This document shows positions 31,757 to 40,889 of a DNA stretch of 64,000 nt, piece after piece (the first letter of the stretch is position 1; each line of letters starts with the position of its first letter). The translations under genes and the position numbers were made by a program. The stretch is taken from contig NC_018338.1 in assembly GCF_000234665.1 (NCBI RefSeq), positions 1 through 64,000 of the forward strand, given 5' to 3'. Origin of the DNA: Leishmania mexicana MHOM/GT/2001/U1103. Its lineage: Eukaryota > Euglenozoa > Kinetoplastea > Trypanosomatida > Trypanosomatidae. A model generated the notes under the pieces. The model saw only the letters and a program-made list of their open reading frames with translations, was not told the origin of the DNA and did not search any database.

Positions 31757-32755
31757 TCAGTACTCGTTGCTCGCATCTGAGCTTGGCACCTGCAGGATTC
31801 CCTGAATTCTGCTCTCTAACTCTAACATCACCGCTTCCACGTCAAGCCCTGAAAAGGATCCGACAACATCACCAACGCTCCTTAGAACTCTTCTGCACTG
31901 CAGCGCAAGCACTTTCCGCTGCATTGCCGCATGAGCACAACTGTCTCGTTGTAAATCCATCGCTTTGCGCATGCGACCCGCCAAATCTACTTGCTGCAGG
32001 CACAGCAGATCTTCAGCACGGAGAAGCTGTCTTTCGCGCTCCTGTTGCTCGGCAAGAAGGCGGTTTAGATGAGTTGCACTGGTGCCAAAGAAACTGCACA
32101 GGAGGCCTTCTCGCTCCTCTATCTCAGCGGCGAGGAGATCAACGCGTGCTGCATATTCATCCCCTTCGAAAAGCAGAACATGCTCCATGCAGCGGGTCTT
32201 CAGGCCGAGATCGCACCCTCGCGCCAGCAGAAGTCTATCTGGGCCGGGTACAACTTCGAGAAGTTCAGTGGGTGAGTCCTCCGTAAAGCGGCTGTGCTGC
32301 AGCACTGCCCGCACAGTCTTCTTAGACGCTACCAGCCCTGCCTCGAATAGTGCTTTGATCCTCTGGAACGATTTGACGTCTGCCCAGTGCTGTCGATCCC
32401 TCTCTTCAAGGGCGGTCGAAAACTGGGCACACTCACGTTCGCGTTGCTCAACCACACGAAGTCGCGACTCCAACTCTGCTGCAAGCGAATCCAAATGCCG
32501 CTCGCGCTCCATCAAGGCAGCTTTAACATCCTTTTTTCTATCATCGAGCAGCCGGGCCGATTGCTTGGCATTCTCACCCTCTGCTTGTAGTTTGCCTTCC
32601 AAAAAAGCAATGTACTTTCTCAGCTCAACATTGGTGGACACCTCTTCTTTCAGTTGCTCTTGAAGAGATTTTGTTTGCTGCTTTTTGTGATCGCAATACC
32701 GCTTCAGAAGTCCGTCTAGCTCGTCACATTTTGCAGCATATTCGGGGCTATTCAT
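31757..32755 (-). CDS. Unrecognised coiled-coil protein (332 aa)
   Basis: From ATG 32755 (MNSPEYAAKCDELDGLLKRY) the product is 332 aa and almost wholly helical and charged. Coiled coil is likely from about 10 to 140 (KSLQEQLKEEVSTNVELRKYIAF..., RLRVVEQRERECAQF) and again at about 225-280. The centre (FTEDSPTELLEVVPGPDRLLL) breaks the heptads. There is no membrane or catalytic motif. It neighbours a second, larger coiled-coil gene, and a CEP290-like gene lies across the switch region, so a basal-body or flagellar role is possible but not shown. Confidence 0.65.
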   Translation of the reverse strand: MNSPEYAAKCDELDGLLKRYCDHKKQQTKSLQEQLKEEVSTNVELRKYIAFLEGKLQAEGENAKQSARLLDDRKKDVKAALMERERHLDSLAAELESRLRVVEQRERECAQFSTALEERDRQHWADVKSFQRIKALFEAGLVASKKTVRAVLQHSRFTEDSPTELLEVVPGPDRLLLARGCDLGLKTRCMEHVLLFEGDEYAARVDLLAAEIEEREGLLCSFFGTSATHLNRLLAEQQERERQLLRAEDLLCLQQVDLAGRMRKAMDLQRDSCAHAAMQRKVLALQCRRVLRSVGDVVGSFSGLDVEAVMLELESRIQGILQVPSSDASNEY

Positions 32756-33524
32756 TGCTGCTTTCGCGGAAAATGCGGCAGGAGAATTTTGGCAAGCTAA
32801 TTGTCGAGAAAACAACGCAAGAGCGATTGCTTAAGGAGACATAAATCAGCTCTTCGCAAAAAAAAAAAAGCAATAAAGAGGGAAAGGGCAGTTTCGAGTA
32901 TGCTCCATAGTGGCATACTGTCCTTACAGAGAAAGTAGCCTATGACAGAAACGTTGTGGTACCAGAAAGAAGCGTGCTTTGGCATCAGATTCTTTTTTTT
33001 CTAAGAGGGGCACAAACGACATTCACACACCAGAGAGGAAAGTGCTGCCGTTCGTCACAAAGAGTTGAAGAAGCCCTATGGTAGCAGAGATTCTTGATAG
33101 CACCACAGACACGTTTCGAGGATCGTTTTTTTCTCACCCTTCCTCGAGTTCTCTATAAGGGCGGGAAAAGTTGTCACAACTCAGCCGCATAGAAAGGAAA
33201 GAAAACGAAAACACCTTCACAGAACGTCGTTGAGACGATGCGGCAAATCATCTTTGAGGCATCGCGCTCGGTGCATGGTCCTCGAAATCCACTGCCAGAG
33301 GAGGCACCCAGTTGTGAAATGCCACTTACAGGTAATACTAGGCAGATAAACGCGCTGAGGCTGTGCTTCCGCTTAGCGACTGCAAGTGAACACTTGAACG
33401 AGCTGCGAAAAAAAAGCACAATGCTGCTCACTAAATCAAGATCTACCAAACAGAGGAAAGAAAATCTAATGTTTTTTTCAAAAGCGGAAAAATCTACAAC
33501 CGGAAAAAATATATTAAGATGCTT
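32756..33524. other. Spacer
   Basis: About 0.77 kb with long A runs on the plus strand. No gene is recognised. Confidence 0.4.
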
Positions 33525-36113
33525 TCATTGCTGTTCAGCGGTACTTGCCACGCTGCGCTTTTTGGGGTGCCGTAAAGGGCCTTCCGTGAGATTCAGTCGT
33601 TCCATGAAAACGGCTTCAGCCTTCGGTTGGGCAGATTCTACAAACATTGATATACTCTTCTTCAGCGTCGAGTTCTGCTTCCGCAATGTCTGCAGCTCCA
33701 TTTCTTGCGACATGGCCAGCTCCATAACCCGCTTGAGCTCGTCCGCCACTTTGCTATGAGCTTCCCTGCGAACATTCCGGAACGCATCGTGGAGCTTGTT
33801 GTACTTTTCCACAATGATGTCGCGATCACGGATAAGATTGTCTCGTTCAACCAGAAGCTCCTTGAGGTTAGAGGCGTCACTTGCACATCTAATTTTAAGT
33901 TCGTCCAGCGCGCTGCGTAGCTTTCCATTGTGCTCCTTTGTTGCTGCACTCGCACTTTCCACTTCCTTTCTAGCTTTGATCTCCACGTGAAGCAGCTGCT
34001 CGCACTGTTCGCACTTCTCAACGTATGCGTTGAGTTTTCCTTTCAAGCTCTCACTCTCCTTTCGCTTTTCAGACAAAATTAAAGAAAACTTGGACTCCTG
34101 GCTGCCAAGGCGTTCCTGCAGTTGTGCCGCCTGCAGCATCAAGGCAGAGATGGATTTATCAGCCTCTGTGTTGACAACTTCCAATTCCTCACATCGTCTT
34201 TTGGAAAAGTCCAAGGAGGTGGATAAATTCTCGACTTGTGCCTTGAGTGCCTGCAACTCGGCTTCCGTAATTTCCAACGTCTTTGTTTGCGCGCGAAGTT
34301 CGTTTTCCAGATCCCTGGCACTTACCTGTAACGCCGTAATCCGCACAGCAGCTTCTTGTTCTTTGTGGTTGGCTGCAGCGATATCGCGTTGCATCGAATC
34401 GTTCTCTAGTTGAAGTCGTTCGTTCTCTTCACGCATCTCGTTGAGATTTGAGTTCAGCAGCTCGTCAAGCTCCCCCAGCTCCTGTCGCATGGACTCAACC
34501 TGGTCCCGCAACCAAGCGTTGTCCTTGGCAAAGGTGTCACGCTCCAGTACAACCTCTTTGAGGTGCGCTGCACCCTGGCTGAGCTGGCTTTCGAGCATCG
34601 ACAACGCCTTGCGTTGCTCGCTTACTGTCTGCTCACTGGTACGGCACCGGTTTGAAAGTGCACTGATCTGCTCTGCTGTTTTTGCCGCGCTAAATTCGTT
34701 TTGTCGAATGCGCTCTTCGGCCTGTTCACGGGCCCGGAAGCAATCAGAGAGCTGAATCAGTACAGCATGGAAACGCTGCTCAAAGACGTCACCAATCGAT
34801 GCTTGCTGGTAGAGAAGGATCGAGCTACGCGAAATCTTCTCCCTCTGCGCAAGCTCCGAAAGCTGTTGGGCGCGTAGAGCGTCAGTCAGCTCCTGCACGG
34901 AGAGCCACGCCGAACTACAGTTCTGCTCAGCAAGCATGCACCTTTCTGTTGAATCGCGTTTAAAGGCTGTAAACTCGGCTTGCATCGCAGCCAAGGCGTT
35001 GGAGCTTGTCTGCTTGAGATTGTCCAATTCCATCAGAGCTGTTGCGTAGCTCTCCTTGACCGCAGCGAACTCGGTCTGGAGGTCTTCCTTCTGCTGTGAT
35101 GTCTCACCAAGCTGTTGATTTAGACGCAGAAGCTCAGCCTGCAAATCGCACAGCACCTTGCCCATAGTTATTTCCCTGTCCTTCAACTCTGTAACATCGC
35201 TTTCCAGTGTCTGAATCACCTGTAGCTGCTGCTCTGCTGCAGTCTGAGACTCTCGCAATGCAGAGTCGGACGCTGCAAACTGTTTCTCTGTACGTTCGCA
35301 CTTTTCTCGGAGCTGCTGTGCTTCGTTCTCAGAGACCGCTACACGCGCAGAAAGCGACCCCAATTCTTCAGAGAGCTGCCGTCGCTCTTCGTGGTCGCGG
35401 TGGAGTTGTCGCGCAAGTTCATCTTTTGCGGAGAGAAGTTGATCGCAGTTCTTTCGAAGGGACTCGTTTTCTTCCTTGAGCCTGGCTACGTGCTCGAGCA
35501 GCCTCTCCATGCTAGAGGACACACTCTCGCCGGCGTCACGGAGAGCTTGATTCTCTGCAGTCGCCTGCGCAAGCGATGATCGCAGGTGATCAAGCACTTC
35601 GGTATCTTTCTTTTGCGAGGCAAGCGCAGCCTTCAGCTCGACCTGAAATTTCGCGACGAGGCGCTCGTAGTCCACTACACGCTGGGCAGACGAGGCGAGA
35701 TCGCTTCGAGCGGAAGCCAAGCTTTCGATCAGCTGCGCGTTTTGCTGTTCCAGGTTGCGGTTCTTCTGCTGCTGGTCATCGATCTCTGTGGAGTACTGAG
35801 CTGTAAGCCGCTGCGCGACATCTAGCTCTTCTTTTAAGCACGCTACCATATCATCGCGATTTCTGAGTGTCACCTTATCTGCAGCACTTTCTTTTTCTAT
35901 CACCGTCAACTTGCGACGCAACTCTGTGTTCTCTGCGCTCCACTGTTCCACAACCTCGAATGCCTCATCCTTCAGCAATTTTTTTTCTTGCTCAGCATGC
36001 TCCTTTTCGGCTTGCGCAGAGGAAAGGTCACGCTGAGCAGTGCGAAGCTCGCCCTCCAGCTGTGTGATGCGCTGGGCGAGGACATCGTTTATGCGGTCCT
36101 GTTTTTCTGACAT
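33525..36113 (-). CDS. Large coiled-coil protein (862 aa), first gene of the left block
   Basis: From ATG 36113 (MSEKQDRINDVLAQRITQLE) the product is 862 aa and is coiled coil through nearly its whole length (Glu/Gln/Leu/Ala/Lys heptads). A short break lies near RSSILLYQQASIGDVFEQRF and the C-terminal tail is basic (RHPKKRSVASTAEQQ). Two ATGs further upstream (36209 and 36203) are open. However, a strong pyrimidine tract and AG at 36131-36132 place the spliced leader after them, so 36113 is the first ATG on the mature mRNA. It resembles structural proteins of basal body, flagellum or nuclear envelope in general design only. No specific family is assigned. Confidence 0.8.
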   Translation of the reverse strand: MSEKQDRINDVLAQRITQLEGELRTAQRDLSSAQAEKEHAEQEKKLLKDEAFEVVEQWSAENTELRRKLTVIEKESAADKVTLRNRDDMVACLKEELDVAQRLTAQYSTEIDDQQQKNRNLEQQNAQLIESLASARSDLASSAQRVVDYERLVAKFQVELKAALASQKKDTEVLDHLRSSLAQATAENQALRDAGESVSSSMERLLEHVARLKEENESLRKNCDQLLSAKDELARQLHRDHEERRQLSEELGSLSARVAVSENEAQQLREKCERTEKQFAASDSALRESQTAAEQQLQVIQTLESDVTELKDREITMGKVLCDLQAELLRLNQQLGETSQQKEDLQTEFAAVKESYATALMELDNLKQTSSNALAAMQAEFTAFKRDSTERCMLAEQNCSSAWLSVQELTDALRAQQLSELAQREKISRSSILLYQQASIGDVFEQRFHAVLIQLSDCFRAREQAEERIRQNEFSAAKTAEQISALSNRCRTSEQTVSEQRKALSMLESQLSQGAAHLKEVVLERDTFAKDNAWLRDQVESMRQELGELDELLNSNLNEMREENERLQLENDSMQRDIAAANHKEQEAAVRITALQVSARDLENELRAQTKTLEITEAELQALKAQVENLSTSLDFSKRRCEELEVVNTEADKSISALMLQAAQLQERLGSQESKFSLILSEKRKESESLKGKLNAYVEKCEQCEQLLHVEIKARKEVESASAATKEHNGKLRSALDELKIRCASDASNLKELLVERDNLIRDRDIIVEKYNKLHDAFRNVRREAHSKVADELKRVMELAMSQEMELQTLRKQNSTLKKSISMFVESAQPKAEAVFMERLNLTEGPLRHPKKRSVASTAEQQ

Positions 36114-36130
36114 TCTTGTATTCTTGCACT

Positions 36131-36175
36131 CTACAAGAGCGGGGAAAATAACGTGGCGAGAAGAGCGAGAGTAAA
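36131..36175 (-). promoter_or_regulatory. Putative trans-splice acceptor for the 862-aa coiled-coil gene
   Basis: The minus strand reads a pyrimidine-rich stretch (CTTTTACTCTCGCTCTTCTC, later CCCCGCTCTTG) ending in TAG at about 36131. The AG lies 18 bases before ATG 36113. Confidence 0.55.
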
Positions 36176-36323
36176 AGTTGACCTCATGGAGAGATTTTCG
36201 CATCCTCATTCGTTGCTGAAGTGATTACTGTCCAGAACCTGAACGGCAGAGCAGATCGGGCTTCGAAAAAGTTCACTCTTATTTTTTTTGATGCTACTTT
36301 CAAATCATTCATTGTGCCAGACA

Positions 36324-36839
36324 GCATCAGGCGAACACGCCACTCCTCTCCGGCCTGTCACAGTCCTATCCAGCCGTGCGAAGCAGCGCCGGACACCAGC
36401 GGTCCAGCAACGCGCCAACTCAGTCATCGGAGAGCACGGCCTCCGCCTCCAGCTCTGCCCACCCCAGCTTCGCAGGTCGACTCACAGCCGCTCCCCCATT
36501 ATGCCAGTTGCCCGCCTGGTGCCTCCCTCGCGGCGGCTCAGGCTCCCCACTCCAGTAGGCAGCGTGGGGGCAGGGTGGTGCAGGTGCGAGTCACCTTGAC
36601 ACTCTGCCTAATCATATGGATGGCACGAACGTGTGCACGATTGCAGGTCGCTGCGACGCAACGCCGTCCAGGGCCTGGCCGCCGACATCCGTGGCAATGC
36701 ATCGCTCTGACCTCCCTCCCCCTCCGTCCTAGGCGCTCCGCCCTGCCACCACCAGAAGTGGCTCCGCATTTGGCAGCAATTAGGGGGCTGTCTGGCATTC
36801 CGACGCAGAGTGGGTTACCGGGCCCTGGAATACGACGCT
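36324..36839 (-). mobile_element. SIDER2-like short retroposon, copy 2
   Basis: About 0.5 kb, nearly identical to 846-1376 and to the reverse complement of 53774-54302. Its minus-sense start AGCGTCGTATTCCAGGGCCC is shared with copy 3. Its 3' end is about 20 bases shorter than in the other copies (match stops at GCATCAG). It sits at the left edge of the switch region, pointing in the direction of the left block. No obvious target-site duplication was found by eye. Confidence 0.7.
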
Positions 36840-37413
36840 GTGGCGACACTTATTCGCAGAGTTAAAAGTTATGCCGAAGAGAAAGAAACATATTGGCGCG
36901 AACACATTTATTGAAAATCGAGTACCGCTAGCCTTTGAGCATCGTGCAAAGTCCCTGCGGATGCGAAATCGTAACTGTTTCGGTGGAAGTCTTTTAGAGA
37001 TACCGCCAAGTTCACCTGAGAGACGTCCTCTTCAACACTGGCGCTTCTCTGTGCCGCCGTGTTTGCTCCCACTGGTGGTGCCAGACGAGCTGTGAAACCT
37101 GGGAATCCTGGCGCCTGGCGCCGTTTCTTGTAAACGGGAGGAAGGGGGCCGTGTGTGGCTTCCGGCTGCGTGGTGTGGTCAAGGAAAGTGTCCTGCTTTC
37201 AGATGTGCGGCTGAAGTTTCGCGGTTTTCGTCTCTTCTGTGGCGGCCCCCCGGAGGGCTGCTTGCGAGAGGGGCCCTCTCCTCGATTATGCTGCTGTTAT
37301 AACGCACTGTGCAGCTCTGGCTGTGGGTTTGTGAATCGCGTGGTGAGGGGTGGGGGAGGAGACATGCCGGAGAGAGACCAGTGATACATTCTGCCATTTT
37401 TTTGCGGATAATG

Positions 37414-37430
37414 TCGTTACGACGTAACGA
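37414..37430. repeat. 17-base near-palindrome in the switch region
   Basis: TCGTTACG-A-CGTAACGA: two 8-base arms that are exact reverse complements around one central base, at the border between GC-rich and AT-rich parts of the switch region. Confidence 0.8.
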
Positions 37431-38420
37431 TCACATGAGTTAATTATTTTGCGTCGCTCTGCGATACTCCACTATTTGGGAAACTACGGATTTCGGCTTT
37501 ATTACAATGTTTTGTGAAATTGTAGATATGCACAAGTGCCTACGTAAAAGGTTTTTTTTTGCTGGAACACGTAGTTGAAGTGCAGAGATGATGTGAATTT
37601 CATAACCGCTTTATAACTTTATTCAAAGCAGTATTATAATTGACGCGTGTTTTGCCCGCGTTCTGCTGGAACTTGAGGACGAATGCAAGCGACGTCTCTA
37701 AGTCATTGCCCATTTGCAAGAGTGACAGGGTTGAAAAGGCGGTCATGGGAGATGCAGCTAAGATGAGCTGTTGCCAGGAATACGACTGAATTTAAAGCTC
37801 GAGTGTCACACGTCAACTGCGCATTATTCGGAAGCTCACATGTGGCATGCTGTGTTGCATCATTTTCTGTTTTAGAAAATAATTTCAATTAACGTTTGTT
37901 TTTCTATTTAAAACCTAAATAAATGGTGAGTGGCTGCACAGAATTTCAATTGTATTTGCAATGTGCACCTATTCTTGTCTTTTGGACTTCAATTTTTTAT
38001 GGGGAAAGATCGAATCGCTTTTTCTCTTGCCGTATTGAAAAAAAAATGTAATGGCATTTTTTTGTCTAATTGCTTCATGTCTGTGTCCCACGGTAAATGC
38101 GTCAACAGGAGTAACATATACCACGGTACGCGCAGAATTGAAAGCAAGATTTATTTCCTAAGGATGACGAACTATGTTATTATAGGTGCTTGATGCACCG
38201 CATTAAAAAAAAGAAGTATTATCTTGTTAAGTGCTTACTGCTTGTTTCCAACAGAGTTCGACGGCTGTGAAGAGCAAACACCATATCTGACATTTAGCTT
38301 TTGCATTCATTTCTCCGCGCTCTGATTATGTCTTTATAGCCAAGAAACAAAATTTGGCGCGATTCTGGAGCCGCAAATCTTATCGTATAAGTTGTGGCCG
38401 TTGAAACTCAAATCGATATC

Positions 38421-38458
38421 TTCCTCGCTCTTTTCACTTTTGAGTTCTCTTTGCTCAG
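38421..38458 (+). promoter_or_regulatory. Putative trans-splice acceptor for the FCP1-like gene
   Basis: Pyrimidine-rich run (CCTCGCTCTTTTCACTTTTG, then TTCTCTTTGCTC) followed by AG at 38457-38458, about 80 bases before ATG 38539. Confidence 0.45.
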
Positions 38459-38538
38459 CACAGTTGTCAAATATAGAGCGACAAAAAAGTTCATAGTGAA
38501 CCGCACAACAGCAAAGAGACAGCATAAAAACGATCGCG

Positions 38539-39261
38539 ATGAACAAGCAACGCATCCGGGGCGAATCCTTCAAACAGGAGTACCAGGCAGCTGGTCGCCA
38601 CCGCACCAATCGCAAGCGTGACCCATCGATGAACAAGACTGATCCTCATCTCGTTATTGCACCTCAAGCTGAGATATACCAGGGGAAGCTAGTTCTAGTT
38701 CTTGATCTTGATGAGACGCTGGTGTTCGCTCGTAGCGGACCTCTCTACGCTCGACCTGGGATTCCTGAGTTCTTTCAGATGTGCAAGGACAAAGGTATCG
38801 AGGTTGTTGTCTGGACGGCTGGGTTGAAGGCGTATGCGCAAGCTATTGTGTCGAATATCGACACATGTAATGCTGTCTCACACTGTATTTACCGTCACAA
38901 CAAGTGGTTTAACGGCCAGCCGGGCTATCGAAAGGATCTGAATGCTCTTGGTCGTCCTCTCGACCGCGTTCTCATAGTTGAAAACACTCCGGATTGTATT
39001 CGAGGCTATCAAGATAATGGCATCCTTGTCAGCGATTACGAGGGTGGCGACGGAGAGGACAACACACTTTATGCGCTAGCAGAGCTGGTGAAAGTTCTCA
39101 GTGAAAGCGATTTTACTGTTCCGCAGTTCATCGCGAACTGCGAATTACTGAAACGTGAGCCTGTGATGACGGACGTCGGGGACTACATTAATGCATACAC
39201 GCTTGATACCAACTGCTTTGATCCTGCGCATGTTCGTGTTAACCGAGATTTGCAAAGGTAG
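38539..39261 (+). CDS. FCP1/SCP-type HAD phosphatase
   Basis: First gene of the right block; 240 aa from ATG 38539. It belongs to the FCP1 homology (NIF) HAD family of protein Ser/Thr phosphatases. Motif I LVLDLDETLVF at about 53-63 gives the DxDx(T/V) nucleophile and acid/base aspartates. Motif II is VVWTAGLKAYA, with the WTA signature of the family. Then follow RPLDRVLIVENTP and GILVSDYEGGDGEDNTLYAL, near the usual position of motif III/IV acidic residues, although the typical DDS is replaced by ENT. FCP1/SCP members act on the RNA polymerase II C-terminal domain, and TIM50/Dullard members on other targets. Which applies here is open. Confidence 0.85.
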   Translation: MNKQRIRGESFKQEYQAAGRHRTNRKRDPSMNKTDPHLVIAPQAEIYQGKLVLVLDLDETLVFARSGPLYARPGIPEFFQMCKDKGIEVVVWTAGLKAYAQAIVSNIDTCNAVSHCIYRHNKWFNGQPGYRKDLNALGRPLDRVLIVENTPDCIRGYQDNGILVSDYEGGDGEDNTLYALAELVKVLSESDFTVPQFIANCELLKREPVMTDVGDYINAYTLDTNCFDPAHVRVNRDLQR

Positions 39262-40889
39262 ACCGTCTGACGCAGTGCTCTTTTTACTGCTTCATCTTTT
39301 GTCAAAGACGCAGACACTCTCCCACACTCGAAATCTACACTCAAACATACTTTTCTATATTTTTTTTTTTGAAAGGATTTTCTTCATTTTTTATGGCGAT
39401 GTTGCGAACGTCGGCGTGATGTTGCCTCGCTTCTGCAGCTTTTTTCTTGCTGTTGCCGATGAAGAATGCTTTTGTTTGCCAAAAGAAAAACATGATATCC
39501 TCTTTCATCTTGCCAGTCAAGTCTTTTAACCGGAGTCCTCTTGTGTGGGAGGCCAATTCAGTGAGGAAAAGGAAAGCTTAGCTACACGAACAATTCAGTG
39601 GCACTTCCACATTATTGTATCAGTCCATTTTTGAGGGCCAGCCACCAAGTACCCTTTTTGTTTTCCCTTTACTGAGTGAGTTGTCTTTTTATGCGAACTG
39701 CTGTTTTCATATTCTGCTGATTTGCTCGTTATTTGTGTCATCAGCAGCGAGAGGGACGGTATTAGGGATGGCTAAACGGAACCGCTTCGCGAGGTGAAGT
39801 GTTGTGAACTGCACATAAGCGTGCTACAGTTTTGTCGAATCAATACTTCCTGTTGAAAAGAGTTTGATCGAGGATCTGTACTAGTTTGCGAAAAAAAAAA
39901 TGAAGCAACTGTGTTTACACAATTGTTTCTATTACTTTTTGCTTAACCTTTCGCTTGGTGTAGCCTGTTATCATTCGCGTAAGCTGCTTTTTAGGTGAAC
40001 ATAGGTGTTGACCTCCTGTTGTGTACACATGTGCCTGGGGCATGATAGATTGGCAAGAAATCAGAGCATGACCGAGGCCAGTTTTATTCGTCTTTATTGC
40101 CATCTCTGAAAGAAAAAAAGGTTCGTTTTCTACGTTTTTTTTTCGTATGCGTGTGTGTCATGTATCAAATTGTGAGTGTGATGTCAATGCTTTCTTTTTC
40201 ATAACTGATCTTTATCTCGGGTCGATTAAAGAGTCATCTCTGGGATAGTTTGAGTTCTGCACCCTTGCGCTGTGTGTGGTCTGACAAAAAAAAAGATTGC
40301 CTTTGCAACCTAGATGATTGTATCCGCGAACGCTAACGTTTGCCTGTACACAGGCTTCGCTCGATTTGTCTCTGAGTTTAAGCGACTCGACAAACTGATG
40401 CTGCTTTATCCAACTTCCCATTCCTGCTGGTTCTAACTTTTTTCTTTTAGAGTCTTACTCATGAAAGAGGAAAAGAAAAATTACATTGCTTGCTCTTCAA
40501 AGGCACCCCGGCTGTCCGCCTGGACAACCAAAGCAAAGCATACATACGTAAAAACAAAAAGTCGAATAAGGCTCTTCCGCATTTAGGCGCTGTCGCCTTC
40601 TTCTCGCTATTGCTCGTAATTGGGCGGCGAGTTGTTCACCACCATTCGTAGACTTCTATGACGCTCAGTGGCGCACTGTACTGGTGCAGCGATCATTATC
40701 TTTATCCGGCACAACACACGTCGTTCAGACATCAAGTGTACATATAGAAGAAAAAATTCATAAAGGTTCTGTAGACACAGCGAAAAGGAGACACCTAGGG
40801 TTGTGTACTTCTTGATCCGTTTTCCGTGATCTGGAAAACGAAATAGAAAATTGTATTTGCAACCTTTGTTGCGAGGTTTTGCTTGTGTC
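39262..40889. other. Long AT-rich spacer
   Basis: About 1.6 kb between the phosphatase and CEP290-like genes, with many T and A runs (for example 39358-39370, 40132-40143). The open frames within it are short and have no coding-type composition. No RNA gene is recognised. Confidence 0.45.

Larger units (their letters stand above)
36210..38538. promoter_or_regulatory. Divergent strand-switch region
   Basis: All genes to the left read leftward and all to the right read rightward, so this ~2.3 kb interval separates two diverging polycistronic units. In Leishmania such intervals are the main RNA polymerase II start regions, marked by acetylated or variant histones rather than sequence-specific core promoters. 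It holds a SIDER2-like element (36324-36839), a GC-rich stretch with a G-rich run (about 37050-37380), then a visibly AT-rich stretch (about 37390-38530) with a 17-base near-palindrome at 37414-37430. The pyrimidine-rich strand changes from minus on the left to plus on the right. No convincing gene or tRNA is seen inside. Confidence 0.75.

Noticed and set aside
36871..37384. Short plus-strand frames in the switch region
   Set aside because: Under 80 codons, no family resemblance, and located in a compositionally skewed non-coding interval.
38041..38220. Possible retroposon poly-A tails
   Set aside because: A-runs are common throughout the AT-rich part and no element body precedes them.
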